64,000 bases of DNA from an uncultured Bacteroides sp. Its GTDB lineage: Bacteria > Bacteroidota > Bacteroidia > Bacteroidales > Bacteroidaceae. The stretch covers positions 22,679 through 86,678 of the forward strand of contig CAAEFE010000080.1 in assembly GCA_900755095.1 (NCBI GenBank), written 5' to 3'. The stretch's first letter is position 1. The number at the start of each line of letters is the position of its first letter. Under the pieces are notes generated by a model. That model was not told the origin of the DNA and did no database searches. It worked only from the letters and a program-made list of their open reading frames with translations. Below, piece after piece: positions 42,542 through 51,220 of the stretch. Position numbers and translations under genes: made by a program.

Positions 42542-43288
42542 TCAATCCGTTGTTAATTCTTGTTTCCGACGATACCAACGGTCGTTGATTCGTATGACAT
42601 CCATACCGAACCACACACCGTTTTCGTTCAGTTTCGTCTTTATTCTTTCAAGTGCTACCGGTCCTAAACCCCAGATTTCCATGAGATATTCCTCGTTGAG
42701 CTGAATCAGGTCGCCGACATACAATATCCCATGAGATTCGAGTTTGCTTCTGACTATAGGCGTCATTTTCATGCTGAATATCGGCTGTGAGAGATAATGC
42801 ACCTCTTCTGCCTGAATGTTGTCCAAGGCTATCTCAAGCCCTTCTTTGACTCTCTGGACAGAATTGATGTATTCTTCCTGCTGTTGGATTTTAATTTCCT
42901 GTTGCTGTATCTCATCACGCAATTCAGAAGCCTTCCTTAAAAGTTCGGCATTGCTTCGCTTCAATTCGTCATTAACATCCGTCATCGACCGGTTGTTTAA
43001 CTCAAGTTCCTTGCGTTTGCCGTTCAACTCCTTGACAACTTCCTCCAATTTGGCAATCTGGCATCTCAGAGCCGAACCTTTCCCATTGTCTGCCGCCATG
43101 TTATCCAAAAGGTAGCTGAAGCGTTGAATCAGATAATCAATGTCCTTTTTATCAGACGCAACAGAATCGGCGAGCTTTTTCAGTTTTTGCCGAGGTGATT
43201 CATCTTTGATGGGATAGTATATGAGGAAAGCCCCCAATACCATCAATACTATACAGAAAAGCATATCTATATTCATATCGTTGCACAT
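42542..43288 (-). CDS. Membrane-anchored coiled-coil protein with RNA polymerase alpha-CTD-like domain
   Basis: 248 residues. One N-terminal membrane segment ('MLFCIVLMVLGAFLIYY', about residues 9-25) is followed by ~130 residues of heptad-rich coiled coil. Residues ~180-235 read 'RSKLESHGILYVGDLIQLNE' and 'EYLMEIWGLGPVALERIKTK', closely matching the helix-hairpin-helix alpha-CTD of RNA polymerase ('L...GI.TVGDL..L.E..L..I...G...L.EIK..L'). Alpha-CTD binds DNA and activators. A membrane-tethered form beside the coupling protein may hold DNA or transcription machinery at the mating channel; this is inference. Confidence 0.75.
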   Translation of the reverse strand: MCNDMNIDMLFCIVLMVLGAFLIYYPIKDESPRQKLKKLADSVASDKKDIDYLIQRFSYLLDNMAADNGKGSALRCQIAKLEEVVKELNGKRKELELNNRSMTDVNDELKRSNAELLRKASELRDEIQQQEIKIQQQEEYINSVQRVKEGLEIALDNIQAEEVHYLSQPIFSMKMTPIVRSKLESHGILYVGDLIQLNEEYLMEIWGLGPVALERIKTKLNENGVWFGMDVIRINDRWYRRKQELTTD

Positions 43289-43289
43289 T

Positions 43290-43946
43290 TTATTTGTTCA
43301 TGGTAATTATAGGCCGCAGCTTATGCGCCTGTGTCTTAGGTGTCTCCTGCATCGCGCCGCTTCCTGTCGAGTAAAGCCACGCTTTCGCCGTCTCTTGTCC
43401 GGACACTTCCGTCGATGTCCAGTACCAGCAATCGTATTCATCCAACGGCAACGGATGACCGCCGCACCGTTCAATGACAGGATTGACGGTTTCCCGGACA
43501 GCATACAGCAACCGCATCTGTGCTACCGACGGGATATAGGCACTCTGTCCGTACCGCCACAGGTCAAAGACCGCTTCCGCCATAGGCGAAGCCGTCTCCC
43601 TTGTGTCGTACAGCGCAAAGGTGTTCATGTTCCCGTCCAATGCCCCGATGTCGGCCGACGTCCCTTGTGCGACACCGAGGCTGTCGGCGAATGCCGCCGG
43701 AGCAATGTCCCACAGGTAAACCGCATAGCCGTTCCCTTCCGTTCCTTCACGGCGTTCGGTATCAAAGACAACCGCTATTGCCCGCTTCCCCGATTGTTCA
43801 TACTGCGCATAGGACAATGCCGTGCCGTCCTCGCAGAGAATATGCCCCGGACGTACCGCCGTATCGGGTACGTCGATATGGGCGTCACAGGCAGCGCACA
43901 ATACCGCCGCCACTACCATTGCAATCCATTGAATCTTTCGTATCAT
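43290..43946 (-). CDS. Lipoprotein with Lcl/DUF1566-like C-terminus in the tra operon
   Basis: 218 residues. The signal peptide ends in a lipobox (LCAAC, Cys20), so it is lipid-anchored. The C-terminal ~90 residues show 'YIPSVAQMRLLYAV', 'CWYWTSTEVSGQ' and 'HKLRPI', the pattern of DUF1566/Lcl C-terminal domains (C-type-lectin-like fold) found on many Bacteroides surface proteins. It lies between TraO and the coiled-coil protein with a gap of one nt to the latter. It may act in mating-pair contact; this is only inferred. Confidence 0.75.
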   Translation of the reverse strand: MIRKIQWIAMVVAAVLCAACDAHIDVPDTAVRPGHILCEDGTALSYAQYEQSGKRAIAVVFDTERREGTEGNGYAVYLWDIAPAAFADSLGVAQGTSADIGALDGNMNTFALYDTRETASPMAEAVFDLWRYGQSAYIPSVAQMRLLYAVRETVNPVIERCGGHPLPLDEYDCWYWTSTEVSGQETAKAWLYSTGSGAMQETPKTQAHKLRPIITMNK

Positions 43947-43972
43947 GTCATTTCCGTTTTTTTGTTTTTCCT

Positions 43973-44497
43973 TTATTTTATCGGCAGTTTTACACCCAGC
44001 ACGATACCTGTCCGCAGCAAATCCGCCCCTTTTATCATCATGTCACTCTTGACCTGCCAGTACAGCGTCCATCCCGACCGCAGCTCATAATTGTGCTCGT
44101 AACCCACATGGATTCCGGCAAGAAACTTGTTCGTGTCGCTCCCTGCCGAAGCTCCGATACGCAAGTTGCCGTAATGGTTGCGTCCACGCACCACACAAGG
44201 TTTGTACGCCACACCGAAACCATAAGTGCGGTAGTTGCGCCAGAAGGATTCCGGACAAATATGACCGCAAGATTTACATTCCGTCCATTTCAGATAGCCG
44301 TTGGCGAAGAACTCCCACGCATGACGGTAGTTCATTTCATGCTCGTAAGCAAGCGTTACGTCCATGCCGTTCTCATACAGCAATCCCACGCCGAGCGAGA
44401 GGCGGCCGCCGTTGCGTTGCGCATGGGCATTGGTGGCAAACCCTATGCAGACAAGCATCAGTAACAAAACTGTTTTCAACGTCTTTTTCATCGTCAT
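43973..44497 (-). CDS. traO: TraO-like conjugal transfer outer-membrane protein
   Basis: 174 residues. The signal peptide ends 'IGFATNAHAQ' (about residue 27). The rest has alternating beta-strands with aromatic belts ('RLSLGVGLLYENGMDVTLAY', 'GYEHNYELRSGWTLYWQVK') and ends 'GIVLGVKLPIK', a barrel-type C-terminus. Size and place after TraN match TraO of Bacteroides conjugative transposons. A CxxC pair lies in 'TECKSCGHICPES'. The start overlaps the traN stop by 4 nt. Confidence 0.85.
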   Translation of the reverse strand: MTMKKTLKTVLLLMLVCIGFATNAHAQRNGGRLSLGVGLLYENGMDVTLAYEHEMNYRHAWEFFANGYLKWTECKSCGHICPESFWRNYRTYGFGVAYKPCVVRGRNHYGNLRIGASAGSDTNKFLAGIHVGYEHNYELRSGWTLYWQVKSDMMIKGADLLRTGIVLGVKLPIK

Positions 44498-45345
44498 TCC
44501 TCCTCCAATAAAGCGGTGTTAAATGAATCGGCCGACAGCACATCCTCGTAGTCGATGTTCAGGCTGATATTGCGCCCGCTGATTTGTTGTTCCGTCATTT
44601 CGATAGTCAGCAGCTTGTCGTTCGGAAAGGTCATCTTTTTCACGACAATCACGTTCCGGTAGCCGTGCTTGAACGTCTTGCCGTGTTCCAATACCAGGGC
44701 AGGAGTCAGCTCGATGGTCTGCGCGTTAGTTGCCTTCGAAAGTTTCTTGTCCGACAGTTTCACCCGTATCTCGTCGATGTCGAAACGGATGTTCGTTTTG
44801 TTCTCGATGGAAAAGTCGATGAAGAAGTAGTCGCCCACCGAGTAAATATTGTTCAGGCGCATCACCATTCGGTGCGCCTTGGTCGCCACGTTGCGGATTT
44901 TCGCGGGCGAGTTCCACACCCGTCTTGCAAAACGCACCATGTCGGCTGTGGACATCGAGACCGTAGGATTGTTGTAGGCATCCCGTTCCTGTAGCTGAAT
45001 TTCCTTGTCTGCCACCGCCTCGCTTATCCGCGTGGTGTAGATGAGTGCATACTGCGTGCGATAGCGTTCCGTTACGATGGTGACGATGGCCAGCACTTCA
45101 CCGTCCTCGTGTCCCGTCTCTTTGGGCTTTAACCGGATGATGTTCTCAATGGGTTGGTCGCCCGCCACCTTGTCTGTGGAAATATCCACGAAGCGGACCG
45201 GTTCCGAGGCTGTGATGACGGTCGTTACCTGTTCATTGACAGTCAGCCGTTCCATCTCTTCGTATGTACGCTGAGCCTGTGCGTTCCGTGTGGCAAAAAG
45301 TCCTGCCGCCAGAAGAAATGCAGTTATAATTATTTTCTTGTTCAT
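44494..45345 (-). CDS. traN: TraN (DUF4138; VirB9-like) conjugal transfer protein
   Basis: 283 residues with a signal peptide ending 'RNAQAQ' (about residue 25). The mature protein is beta-rich with 'VRFVDISTDKVAGDQPIENI', 'IRLKP', 'YALIY' and a later 'MRLNNIYSVGDYFFIDFSI' stretch, as in TraN/DUF4138. TraN corresponds to VirB9 in the outer-membrane core complex. It follows a DNA methyltransferase gene that separates it from traM. The family is usually ~300-330 residues, so this one is slightly short. Confidence 0.9.
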   Translation of the reverse strand: MNKKIIITAFLLAAGLFATRNAQAQRTYEEMERLTVNEQVTTVITASEPVRFVDISTDKVAGDQPIENIIRLKPKETGHEDGEVLAIVTIVTERYRTQYALIYTTRISEAVADKEIQLQERDAYNNPTVSMSTADMVRFARRVWNSPAKIRNVATKAHRMVMRLNNIYSVGDYFFIDFSIENKTNIRFDIDEIRVKLSDKKLSKATNAQTIELTPALVLEHGKTFKHGYRNVIVVKKMTFPNDKLLTIEMTEQQISGRNISLNIDYEDVLSADSFNTALLEEE

Positions 45346-45373
45346 ATCGTTTCTGTTGATATTTTTTATTTTT

Positions 45374-46177
45374 TTATTTCTTTATTTCCCTTATTTCGCT
45401 TTCTTTAATCCCATGACCACGTTCCAGTTCCTCCCGAATCCGTCGTCCGGCAATTTCGCAATACGTCGGTTCAATCTCGAATCCGATGTAATGCCGTCCC
45501 GTGCGGATGGCGGCAATGGCGGTCGTACCCGAACCGATGCAGTTGTCCAGCACCACATCGCCCTCGTTGGTATAGGTGCGCATCAGGTACTCTATCAAGG
45601 CTACCGGCTTCTGTGTCGGATGATAGAATGCTCCTGTCTTGTGTTCCTTGGGTATGGAAATGACAGAGGTCGGGTACTTGTCTTCGGCAACACGCACCGG
45701 AGCCAGTTTCATTTCACCGTAACAGCGGTTCGTGAAACCGTCCGTCTTGCGCCGTCCATGATTTTTCCGTTCCGGTGGACACGGCATCATCTGAGGATGA
45801 TATACCGGCTGACGGTCGTAGAACACGATGATGTCCTCATGCTGGCGTAGCGGCATCCGGTTGGCATTCAGGTGACCCGTTACCCGGTCTTTCCGCCACA
45901 CGAGGTTATACCGCCACATCCGGGGTTGCGAGAGCATGAGCCGCGCCGAGAAGATGCCCTGCGCAAAGAGGATAACGGGGCTTCCCGGCTTGGTGATCCT
46001 GCGGTACTGTTCCCACAACGCTTCGAGCGGTATCTGCCTGTCCCAGTGTACCGCCTTGTTGCTACGGTTCAACACGCCGTAAGGCAAATCCGCTATCACG
46101 GCATCGACACTGCCGTTCGCCATGAGCTTCATGCCCTCGATACAGTCCATATTATATATGTTGTCAATCTCTATCAT
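45374..46177 (-). CDS. Solitary DNA methyltransferase (N4/N6, DNA_methylase type) inside the tra operon
   Basis: 267 residues, a complete beta-class amino-methyltransferase. Motif IV is 'VIADLPYG' (about residues 28-35; DLPYG instead of DPPY), followed by 'HWDRQIPLEALWEQYRRI'. A late 'HPTQKPVALIEYLMR' block precedes motif I 'VVLDNCIGSGTTAIAAIRTG', and the order IV-then-I is typical of this class. No restriction endonuclease is near. It sits between traM and traN, 28 nt from traN. It probably marks element DNA during transfer so that it resists restriction in the recipient. The recognition site is not known. Confidence 0.88.
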   Translation of the reverse strand: MIEIDNIYNMDCIEGMKLMANGSVDAVIADLPYGVLNRSNKAVHWDRQIPLEALWEQYRRITKPGSPVILFAQGIFSARLMLSQPRMWRYNLVWRKDRVTGHLNANRMPLRQHEDIIVFYDRQPVYHPQMMPCPPERKNHGRRKTDGFTNRCYGEMKLAPVRVAEDKYPTSVISIPKEHKTGAFYHPTQKPVALIEYLMRTYTNEGDVVLDNCIGSGTTAIAAIRTGRHYIGFEIEPTYCEIAGRRIREELERGHGIKESEIREIKK

Positions 46178-46188
46178 GGCTTCCGTTT

Positions 46189-47340
46189 TTACTGTTTCTC
46201 ACGTCCGTTCACCAGATAGACGAAAGTGCCGTATTTCAGCTTTACCTTATTTTTTTTGATAGCTTTGCCGATGGCATTGCTCGTTTTCTGGTAGGCATTC
46301 GTAGCGGCTTGCATTCCCCATTGCGAGAGACTGTTGCCGTAACTGCCGGTATTCATGTTCAGATTCCCCGACACCGCACCGCTTGCCACATCCTTGCTCG
46401 TTTCCCGGAACTGGCTGTTCGGTACATAAAGCCCCTCCATGCCGTCCGTGTCGTAAAGGGACAGGCTGACCTTCACCAGTTCGTCCTCGATGAGAATGCT
46501 GGTGATGTTCCCCTTCACACGCCCCGACGAGAAGCCGCTCATGGTGGCATACAGATACGACCCTCGTTTGACCACGCACTCGTTGATCTCCACGTCGTCG
46601 AGCAGACGCAACCGCACACGCGAGCCGTCCACCGCTTTGATGTCCTCGTCGATAATGGCCTTTATCAGTTTCGGTTCACGGGCATTGACCGCAAGCGTAT
46701 TGAAGTAATCCGAAGCCGTCTTTACCTTGCGTACCACTTCGCTGGGCGGTTCGTTCTCTGACGGGGCTTTTACCGAACGGCTCTCTTCCTCTATTTTTCC
46801 CTTAACCTCTATGGTTGCCGTCGGGGGTTGCGCCGATGCGGTACTGTCCGTATCGGTCGCCGGTAATACCTCATTGCGTCCTCTCAACCTTGCTTCGGCA
46901 AGGGCTTTCTCCAGTTCCGCGAGAGCTTCTTGCTCGCGCGTCTTGGCATCGGCAATTTGCGCTGCCGCAGCCTTTTCCTGCTGTTGCTCATCGAGCAGGG
47001 CGATGTCGTCCACCGTGTATTGCGATTCATATTCTTCCTTGTTGTCATCGGGTTCATCTCGTTCTATGTTATCCACTGCGGAGTAATCCTGTATCTTACC
47101 CCATGATTTGGCCATGTTCTCGTACTTGCTGCCTATGCCGTCACCGCCTTTAAGCCGGGCATCCGGCAAATCGGGGTTCAAAAACTCCGTTGTCTGCAGC
47201 GTCTTGTCCGGAATCTCCGCCGTTTCGGTCTGAAACAGGTCGAAGATGAAGTACGATGCAACCAGAAGCGGGATATACAGGACAGCCGGAAGCATATACT
47301 TCGGCTCCCTGAAATTGATTTTATCAAATATCTTCATCAT
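46189..47340 (-). CDS. traM: TraM (VirB10-like) conjugal transfer protein
   Basis: 383 residues from the first of two ATGs (47338-47340; the second is 47335-47337). A longer frame overlaps the upstream gene. One membrane segment near residue 18-36 ('YMLPAVLYIPLLVASYFIFD') follows a short cytoplasmic end. Then come a long charged, coiled-coil-rich periplasmic linker (Glu/Ala/Gln) and a C-terminal beta domain ('VRLRLLDDVEINECVVKRGS', 'LYATMSGFSSGRVKGNITSI', 'TDGMEGLYVPNS'), as in TraM. TraM links inner and outer membrane parts of the secretion channel. Confidence 0.9.
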   Translation of the reverse strand: MMKIFDKINFREPKYMLPAVLYIPLLVASYFIFDLFQTETAEIPDKTLQTTEFLNPDLPDARLKGGDGIGSKYENMAKSWGKIQDYSAVDNIERDEPDDNKEEYESQYTVDDIALLDEQQQEKAAAAQIADAKTREQEALAELEKALAEARLRGRNEVLPATDTDSTASAQPPTATIEVKGKIEEESRSVKAPSENEPPSEVVRKVKTASDYFNTLAVNAREPKLIKAIIDEDIKAVDGSRVRLRLLDDVEINECVVKRGSYLYATMSGFSSGRVKGNITSILIEDELVKVSLSLYDTDGMEGLYVPNSQFRETSKDVASGAVSGNLNMNTGSYGNSLSQWGMQAATNAYQKTSNAIGKAIKKNKVKLKYGTFVYLVNGREKQ

Positions 47341-47347
47341 ACATCTT

Positions 47348-47830
47348 TTAATTGAGTTGTACATACTTGCCTTCAATGCTGCAGTTTTTCAGCACTTCTG
47401 CGTTTTCCACTCCGAATGCGATCAGGATGCTGCCGCAACCGGGAGAATCGCCGCGTGTTCCGTCCGGGCGGTAAAACCGGATGCGGTGGCGCAGGAATTT
47501 CATGCCCGTCGCTTTCTCGAAAATGACGTCCTGAAACATTTTGGAATCGCAACGGTTGAACAACAGCGCGATGCCGTTGCCGTGTTCCGCCAACTTTCGG
47601 ACAAACTGTTCGATAAGGGGACGCGAGTACGGAGGATTGAGCCATACACGCCCTTCCCATTTCAGGGACAATCCGTCCATGTCCCGGTCATACATGACCT
47701 CGGCGGTCGGCCACAACGGATGGACAGGGGCGCAAGGGTCAAGGTCGAACCTGCCTAACGCTTTCAGCACCTCCTTCGGGGTGTACCATTCGTCCGACGA
47801 GCGGACTGATTTTTCAAATCGTGTATTCAT
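47348..47830 (-). CDS. Phage-type DNA N-6-adenine methyltransferase (Dam family) in the tra operon
   Basis: 160 residues from the ATG at 47828-47830, chosen because AAAGGAG lies just upstream. The core has 'EWYTPKEVLKALGRFDLDPC' and motif IV 'RVWLNPPYSRPLIEQFVRKL', the typical N-terminus and NPPY of phage Dam-like methylases. 'GSILIAFG' lies near the end. It lies between the traL-position gene and traM, only 7 nt from traM. A second solitary methylase at 45374-46177 lies on the other side of traM. No matching nuclease is present, so antirestriction or regulation by methylation is more likely than a restriction system. Confidence 0.85.
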   Translation of the reverse strand: MNTRFEKSVRSSDEWYTPKEVLKALGRFDLDPCAPVHPLWPTAEVMYDRDMDGLSLKWEGRVWLNPPYSRPLIEQFVRKLAEHGNGIALLFNRCDSKMFQDVIFEKATGMKFLRHRIRFYRPDGTRGDSPGCGSILIAFGVENAEVLKNCSIEGKYVQLN

Positions 47831-47840
47831 AAGCACTCCT

Positions 47841-48221
47841 TTATTGCGGTTCATATTTCTTGTTCTCGTTCCGATTTTCCCTTATTTCACCCCCTTGCAG
47901 CCTCTTGTGTCTTTCCCGCAGCACCGAATCCTGCATTTCCGTCGCCGTGCGTGTCGGCCGGCTGTTGCGGTATGCCATCGTAATGCGATAGATGTTCCAA
48001 GTGAACCCTCCGATAGCGAAACCGAAGACGATGACCAGAAAAAGTATCCGGTGCGCGTTGGCGAATCCCTGTACCTTGGCGGCAGCCTTGTCGATACGTG
48101 TCGCTTGGGCGAACTTTCGTCCGGCGGACACCTCCCGCTCGTAACGGTCTTTGTATTTCGGATCGTTCTTGTCCGGCATCTTTTCACCGAAGAGCATCCG
48201 CCTGAATCCCTTGATATTCAT
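47841..48221 (-). CDS. Small tra protein with one membrane segment (TraL position)
   Basis: 126 residues. The N-terminus is basic ('MNIKGFRRMLFGEKMPDKND'). One hydrophobic segment at about residue 59-76 ('ILFLVIVFGFAIGGFTW') gives an inner-membrane protein with a short charged tail. It lies where traL is found in CTnDOT-like operons, between traK and traM. The sequence match to TraL is not clear by eye. It is probably a structural or assembly part of the channel. Confidence 0.7.
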   Translation of the reverse strand: MNIKGFRRMLFGEKMPDKNDPKYKDRYEREVSAGRKFAQATRIDKAAAKVQGFANAHRILFLVIVFGFAIGGFTWNIYRITMAYRNSRPTRTATEMQDSVLRERHKRLQGGEIRENRNENKKYEPQ

Positions 48222-48233
48222 AAACTCCGTTGT

Positions 48234-48848
48234 TTAGTAGTTGATCTTCGTTTTCTGTTCGATGTCCTTGTTCAGCAGGGTACGCCAGTTCACGATAAGC
48301 AGCCCATGCGGATTGTTCTCTGTTCGGGGTACACGCTTGAGCTGTCCTGCCGTCACCAGTTCACGCATCAGGATATTGCTCCGTCGCTCGATGCGCTGCC
48401 GTCCGTAGTAGGTGAACTCCATCTTCTCCTTGTTGAAAGCCACGCTGTCGCAATAGATGGAGAACACCGAACTCGTACCCAAAATGTTGGAGTAGAAACC
48501 CTTTTCCTTGAGCGTGTTGTATTGTGCCAACCCCGTCTCATCGACTAAATACATCGCTTTTTCCATCGTATAGCGGATATATTTGTCATCCGGCGGTAAC
48601 GTGAAAAAATAATGATGAAACATCTCCACATGGCTTTTGGCTTCCACATCAAGCGTTTCGTCCATTGTCGTGCGATTCACGAGGATAGGCACGTTGCCGT
48701 CCAGCACATACACCTTCTTCTGCGCATCCGAGACCATCGTCCGGGCTGTCCAGATGCTTGACAAGCTGATGATGACACATCCCACGAGAAAAGCGGTACA
48801 GATGATGCCCACCAGTCTGATTTTGTTTTCCAAATTCTTGATGACCAT
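48234..48848 (-). CDS. traK: TraK (VirB8-like) conjugal transfer protein
   Basis: 204 residues, usual for TraK. The N-terminus 'MVIKNLENKIRLVGIICTAF' runs into one membrane helix (about residues 12-33), followed by a periplasmic alpha/beta domain with 'HVEMFHHYFFTLPPDDKYIR', a late 'RRSNILMRELVTAGQLKRV' and 'NPHGLLIVNWRTL'. These match Bacteroides TraK, the VirB8 counterpart that nucleates channel assembly. Its start follows the upstream gene by 3 nt. Confidence 0.92.
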   Translation of the reverse strand: MVIKNLENKIRLVGIICTAFLVGCVIISLSSIWTARTMVSDAQKKVYVLDGNVPILVNRTTMDETLDVEAKSHVEMFHHYFFTLPPDDKYIRYTMEKAMYLVDETGLAQYNTLKEKGFYSNILGTSSVFSIYCDSVAFNKEKMEFTYYGRQRIERRSNILMRELVTAGQLKRVPRTENNPHGLLIVNWRTLLNKDIEQKTKINY

Positions 48849-48851
48849 CGG

Positions 48852-49247
48852 TTATTCCCTTTTACCGTTCAACATCTGTACATATTCCGTGTGCAGCATG
48901 GGTATGACCGCATCCCGAAGTTCCGTCAAAAGATTCTCGAACTCCGCCGAGAATATCTCCACGTAATAGCCCTGCATCTCCACATGGACAAGCACCCACC
49001 AGATTCCTCTTTTGCGCTTACCAGCGTTCCGCTGCAGCAGGGCAAGACGCAGCTTGTACGTTAGGTACGTCACTAAGGGGGCGATGTACCGGTCGTCGTA
49101 CTCGAAGGCTTCGTCCAGTTCTTCATACTGCGGGTCGATGCGGTGGTTCTCCGCCACCTCGCAAACCTCTTTTCTCGCTCGTTCCTGTGCAAAGGACATA
49201 AATTTCTCATCCTTGCACCAGCTTTTGATTTTCTCTTGCAATTTCAT
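48852..49247 (-). CDS. Small helical protein between traJ and traK
   Basis: 131 residues, charged and helical, with no signal peptide. Visible segments are 'KSWCKDEKFMSFAQERARKE' at the start and 'LVTYLTYKLRLALLQRNAGK' in the middle. It sits tightly between traJ (41 nt) and traK (3 nt), so it is co-expressed with the channel genes. The family is not recognised. A cytoplasmic assembly role is possible. Confidence 0.72.
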   Translation of the reverse strand: MKLQEKIKSWCKDEKFMSFAQERARKEVCEVAENHRIDPQYEELDEAFEYDDRYIAPLVTYLTYKLRLALLQRNAGKRKRGIWWVLVHVEMQGYYVEIFSAEFENLLTELRDAVIPMLHTEYVQMLNGKRE

Positions 49248-49288
49248 GTTGTTATGATTTTTATTGGGTTTATATTATCTTTTGCGGA

Positions 49289-50422
49289 TTATCTCATGAT
49301 GCCGCCCAACCCTCCGGTTGCCGTCATCTTCGCCTGCTGTGCCACGCCCTCGCCGAAGTTTCGGGTAGAGAATGCCGTGTCGCCCTCCGGTATCATCCAT
49401 GCCGCCAAGTCCGGAACAAGGTTCAGGCACTTGAGAGCTACAATCGAAGCCGCCATCAGGTAGCCCGCCGAGAAGAACGAGTTCTGCAGGTAGGCGGCCA
49501 TCGTCTGCTCGCTGGCGGTTATCGCCGTCAGGTTCTCGATTTGGATGCACAATACAATGTCAAAGAGCAGCAGCACGTAGAAGCCCACGAAGTAGAGCAT
49601 CGCCCCGTAGAAATGCACCGTCAGATAGCGTGTCAGCCACTTCGCCCAAGCACCTTCCCATTTTGGCAGGATGCTGAACGCCCACTGTATCGGCCCGAAA
49701 ATCGTCAGCATTCCCAACAGGATTTGTTGGCAGTAAATCGTAGCCCACCAACCGATTCGGAACACCACGAGGGCAATCAGCATGATAATTTTGTCTACCC
49801 CCACGATGACCCCTGCCGTCAAAGACGTGAACCACAACTTCGCCGCATCCTTTTCCATGTTCGTCACTTCGTCCACACCGGTCTGCTCCATTGTCGCCTC
49901 TATCAGATTGGGATCGGATGTGCCTGTGTGGGCGACATCCGCCTGTGCCTGCAGGTTCGTGTACATCGTGTCACGCACATGGATGAGCTGCTGAACTTCC
50001 TCGAACCTGTCCGATATCTGTGAAGCTTCGGCTTCATACAGGTCATGGGTGTACGAACCTATGCAGTTAGGGATGTAGGACAGGAAATCGAGAAAACACC
50101 AGTTGTTCCGGCTCCCCGCCATACCCGTGTCCGCAGGCGGATACCACCAGCAGATGATAATCGACACGGCAAGCGGCCTAAACAGCTTCATCACGTCCAA
50201 CGGCTCGTGCTTTACCATCATCTTGTAGGCGATACCTGCCGCCATGACGATGGAGAACAGTGCCGCGAGTGCCATGCACATCTGCAATATCCACCAAAAA
50301 GGTCCCTGCGCACCGGTAAAAGTCGCGTCAGTCAGAAACTCGTTGGTCTGAAAGATGACATCATCTATTTCCTCCTCCAACAGGTTGATGCCGAAATCCG
50401 AAAGTATATCTCCGTTTGCCAT
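49289..50422 (-). CDS. traJ: TraJ (VirB6-like) polytopic mating-channel protein
   Basis: 377 residues with about six to seven membrane segments, for example 'WILQMCMALAALFSIVMAAG', 'FRPLAVSIIICWWYP', 'IMLIALVVFRIGWWATIYCQ' and 'FYGAMLYFVGFYVLLLFDIV'. A hydrophilic coiled stretch follows 'SYIPNCIGSYTHDLYEAEAS'. The pattern and place match Bacteroides TraJ, the inner-membrane channel component comparable to VirB6. The last ~40 residues are cytoplasmic and Gly/Met-rich. Two exported helical proteins are encoded just upstream. Confidence 0.92.
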   Translation of the reverse strand: MANGDILSDFGINLLEEEIDDVIFQTNEFLTDATFTGAQGPFWWILQMCMALAALFSIVMAAGIAYKMMVKHEPLDVMKLFRPLAVSIIICWWYPPADTGMAGSRNNWCFLDFLSYIPNCIGSYTHDLYEAEASQISDRFEEVQQLIHVRDTMYTNLQAQADVAHTGTSDPNLIEATMEQTGVDEVTNMEKDAAKLWFTSLTAGVIVGVDKIIMLIALVVFRIGWWATIYCQQILLGMLTIFGPIQWAFSILPKWEGAWAKWLTRYLTVHFYGAMLYFVGFYVLLLFDIVLCIQIENLTAITASEQTMAAYLQNSFFSAGYLMAASIVALKCLNLVPDLAAWMIPEGDTAFSTRNFGEGVAQQAKMTATGGLGGIMR

Positions 50423-50434
50423 AGCCCTGTCTTT

Positions 50435-51202
50435 TTATTTCCCTCTGTTTACACTCTCGTTGTCATCTTCGCCGTTTCCGTTGCTGCCCGATTGCGAACC
50501 ACGCACCGCAAGGCGTGATTCCTGCCACCGGCTCATGGCATTGCGGACAATACCGCCTTTATGCAGGGTACGGTTGTCCGTTGCGTTCAGCAGTGCATTC
50601 GTCACCGTTGCGTTCTGACGCTTGGCAAGGTAGCCCACTAAAATCTCGTTCTGCCGTGCCACATCCTCGTAAATGCGCAGATACTCCTTCTTTCGCTGGG
50701 CATTGGGCATATAGGCGTCTTTCGTGGCTTTGATGGCACACTGATAGACGTGGTAGTATTCCGTCCACCGTTCCTTGTCGGCCGGAGTGCCACCGGACAG
50801 GAGAATACGGTCGATGTTGCGCCGGAACCGCTCCATCTGTCCGCTGACCTTATCGCCCTCGGCAAGCCATGCGATGTCCACCTGCCGGTCGGCAACGTTC
50901 AACGCCTCGACCTTCGCCCGCTTGACCAAGGCCGAATCAATGGCTTCCGCTTCGTCCACCTGGTTGTAGAGATTGATACCGGCAAGCGTGCGGAACGAGA
51001 GCTTGTTTTTGGCCGCTGCCGACTTCTTGTATTTGTTGTGCAGCACGGAATAATAGAGGTCGGGCGAGAGTGCGCCCGTACCGGTCTCCATGACCGTTAC
51101 CTGATTCTGCTTCGGCGAATCATGGTTGTACGTTACATACTGTGCGTGTACGGCTGTCGTTACGGTGACCGCCACCGCCATGAGTAATAGTTTTCTGTTC
51201 AT
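50435..51202 (-). CDS. Exported helical tra protein with RW motif
   Basis: 255 residues. The signal peptide ends 'TTAVHAQ' (about residue 21). The mature protein is helical, with a disordered Ser/Gly/Asn/Glu-rich tail of ~27 residues. The block 'IVRNAMSRWQESR' (Trp codon at 50525-50527) parallels the C-terminal motif of four other exported proteins of this element. It sits 12 nt before traJ, so a periplasmic channel role is likely. The family is not securely recognised (it may belong to a named DUF of Bacteroidetes conjugation operons). Confidence 0.75.
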   Translation of the reverse strand: MNRKLLLMAVAVTVTTAVHAQYVTYNHDSPKQNQVTVMETGTGALSPDLYYSVLHNKYKKSAAAKNKLSFRTLAGINLYNQVDEAEAIDSALVKRAKVEALNVADRQVDIAWLAEGDKVSGQMERFRRNIDRILLSGGTPADKERWTEYYHVYQCAIKATKDAYMPNAQRKKEYLRIYEDVARQNEILVGYLAKRQNATVTNALLNATDNRTLHKGGIVRNAMSRWQESRLAVRGSQSGSNGNGEDDNESVNRGK

Positions 51203-51220
51203 ATTCTTCTCTTTTTGTCG

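Noticed and set aside
45374..46177. Restriction-modification system
   Set aside because: No endonuclease or specificity subunit is near either methyltransferase.
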